From an uncultured Eubacteriales bacterium (GTDB taxonomy: Bacteria; Bacillota; Clostridia; Lachnospirales; Bianqueaceae): a DNA stretch of 6,364 nucleotides. Positions 6,018 to 6,364 of the stretch are shown here, piece after piece (the stretch's first letter is position 1; every line of letters starts with the position of its first letter). Below the pieces are notes generated by a model. It did no database searches and was not told the origin of the DNA. It saw nothing but the letters and a program-made list of their open reading frames with translations. The stretch lies in assembly GCA_902782895.1 (NCBI GenBank), contig CACZPA010000272.1, forward strand, positions 1-6,364. Reading direction: 5' to 3'. Position numbers and translations under genes: made by a program.

Positions 6018-6058
6018 GCACAATCCACCTTCTCCACTTTTAATTCATTTAGTGTCAT
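6014..6058 (-). CDS. Possible 14-codon small ORF or remnant, FeoA-like start
   Basis: ATG at 6056-6058 is preceded at seven bases by GAGGG (6066-6070), a good ribosome binding site. It reads MTLNELKVEKVDCA and then TGA. The first seven residues resemble the typical beginning of FeoA-family ferrous iron transport proteins (MTLxELKxG), after which similarity stops, so it may be a truncated remnant of such a gene. It could also be a short leader peptide, since its end overlaps the -35 box of the leftward promoter, or chance. Confidence 0.25.
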   Translation of the reverse strand: MTLNELKVEKVDCA

Positions 6059-6242
6059 AAAAATGCCCTCTCTCGAGACCCGCTCCATCAAGATGATACA
6101 GGAGCTATTTATTGAAGTGGATATTTGACGGATCATCAGTCTCACAAGCTATGAATAATCCTGTCCTTGCGAGGATCGAAATCCGTGTTCTTGGTTGAAA
6201 AAACTGTAGACAACGGATTCCGACATCACCAGTGTATACTTT

Positions 6243-6326
6243 GATTCTCCGGTAAAACAGAACAGCGTTTGTAGTCAATAATCCCTATTATCATCAAACC
6301 ATTCTGTCCAGGTATTCCGGAGAATC
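6243..6326. repeat. Nested inverted repeat near the right edge
   Basis: GATTCTCCGG (6243-6252) and CCGGAGAATC (6317-6326) are perfect 10-bp reverse complements. Inside them ACAGAA (6257-6262) and TTCTGT (6302-6307) also pair, so an 84-base stem-loop with unequal internal gaps of four and nine bases is possible. There is no T-run, so it is not an intrinsic terminator. The inner CAGAA/TTCTG echoes the array motif to the left. Confidence 0.5.
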
Positions 6327-6364
6327 TCTAATGAGGAAGCTATTACAAATCTCTCAACTGCATC
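6275..6364 (-). CDS. Possible C-terminal end of an unrecognised gene entering from the right
   Basis: From the window edge the minus strand is open for 29 codons to TGA at 6275-6277. The peptide has a protein-like composition (it includes ILRNTWTEWFDDNRDY at its end), but the stretch is too short to separate from chance and I do not recognise it. The same frame stays open for another 41 codons after the TGA, to TAG at 6149-6151, so a broken or read-through longer gene is also possible. Confidence 0.3.
   Translation of the reverse strand, partial: DAVERFVIASSLEILRNTWTEWFDDNRDY

Larger units (their letters stand above)
5905..6364. other. A+T-rich region without a confirmed gene
   Basis: This stretch of 460 bases has no long open frame with a credible start on either strand. 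It contains a minus-strand promoter, an overlapping inverted repeat, a 14-codon ORF with a good ribosome binding site, a nested inverted repeat near the right edge, and a possible 3' end of a minus-strand gene. No tRNA, rRNA or insertion sequence is recognisable by eye. Confidence 0.5.

Noticed and set aside
5785..6060. 91-codon + strand open frame from the array into the tail
   Set aside because: It starts inside the repeat array without a convincing ribosome binding site and its product has no recognisable family.

Overview
The window looks like chromosomal DNA of a moderately GC-rich anaerobic Firmicute, most likely a gut Clostridium-type organism (Lachnospiraceae, Oscillospiraceae or similar). 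This is an inference from consensus sigma-A promoters, strong AGGAGG-type ribosome binding sites, a short archaeal/eukaryote-like prolyl-tRNA synthetase with a zinc-binding tail, a clostridial-style M3 oligoendopeptidase, and a hypothetical protein with an RSKSE / PDF / WEHLG motif set that I associate with Lachnospiraceae. No taxonomic marker gene is present, so the placement is tentative.

Left half, 1-3141: a leftward operon on the minus strand. In transcription order it encodes an M3-family zinc oligoendopeptidase (1391-3052, probably starting at a TTG), an alpha/beta hydrolase of the monoglyceride lipase / lysophospholipase type (408-1358), and the N-terminal 137 codons of an APH-fold sugar kinase resembling N-acetylhexosamine 1-kinase (1-411, cut by the window edge). 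The last two overlap by ATGA. The shared theme is cytoplasmic handling of scavenged small molecules (peptides, acyl esters, amino sugars), but no single pathway is proven.

Middle, 3141-4770: a compact divergent promoter region separates that operon from proS, which runs rightward from a TTGACA-17-TACAAT promoter to a strong intrinsic terminator. Its leader is too short for a T-box.

Right part, 4771-6364: the sequence becomes visibly more A+T rich. A minus-strand gene (4781-5605) encodes a 274-residue hypothetical protein with a C-terminal PD-(D/E)XK-like nuclease fold. Immediately upstream of it is the most unusual feature of the window: ten copies of a AAAGCAGAAAAA-type motif arranged as five convergent inverted pairs. 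The core-to-core offset inside each pair is exactly 29 bp in all five cases, and successive pairs are separated by 33, 33, 23 and 23 bp. A TTGATT-17-TATAAT promoter at 5989-6017 would transcribe leftward through the whole array into the nuclease-like gene, so the array may be a structured RNA leader, an operator array, or both. The last 460 bases hold no confirmed gene; they contain that promoter, two inverted repeats, a 14-codon ORF with a good ribosome binding site, and possibly the C-terminal end of a gene entering from the right.
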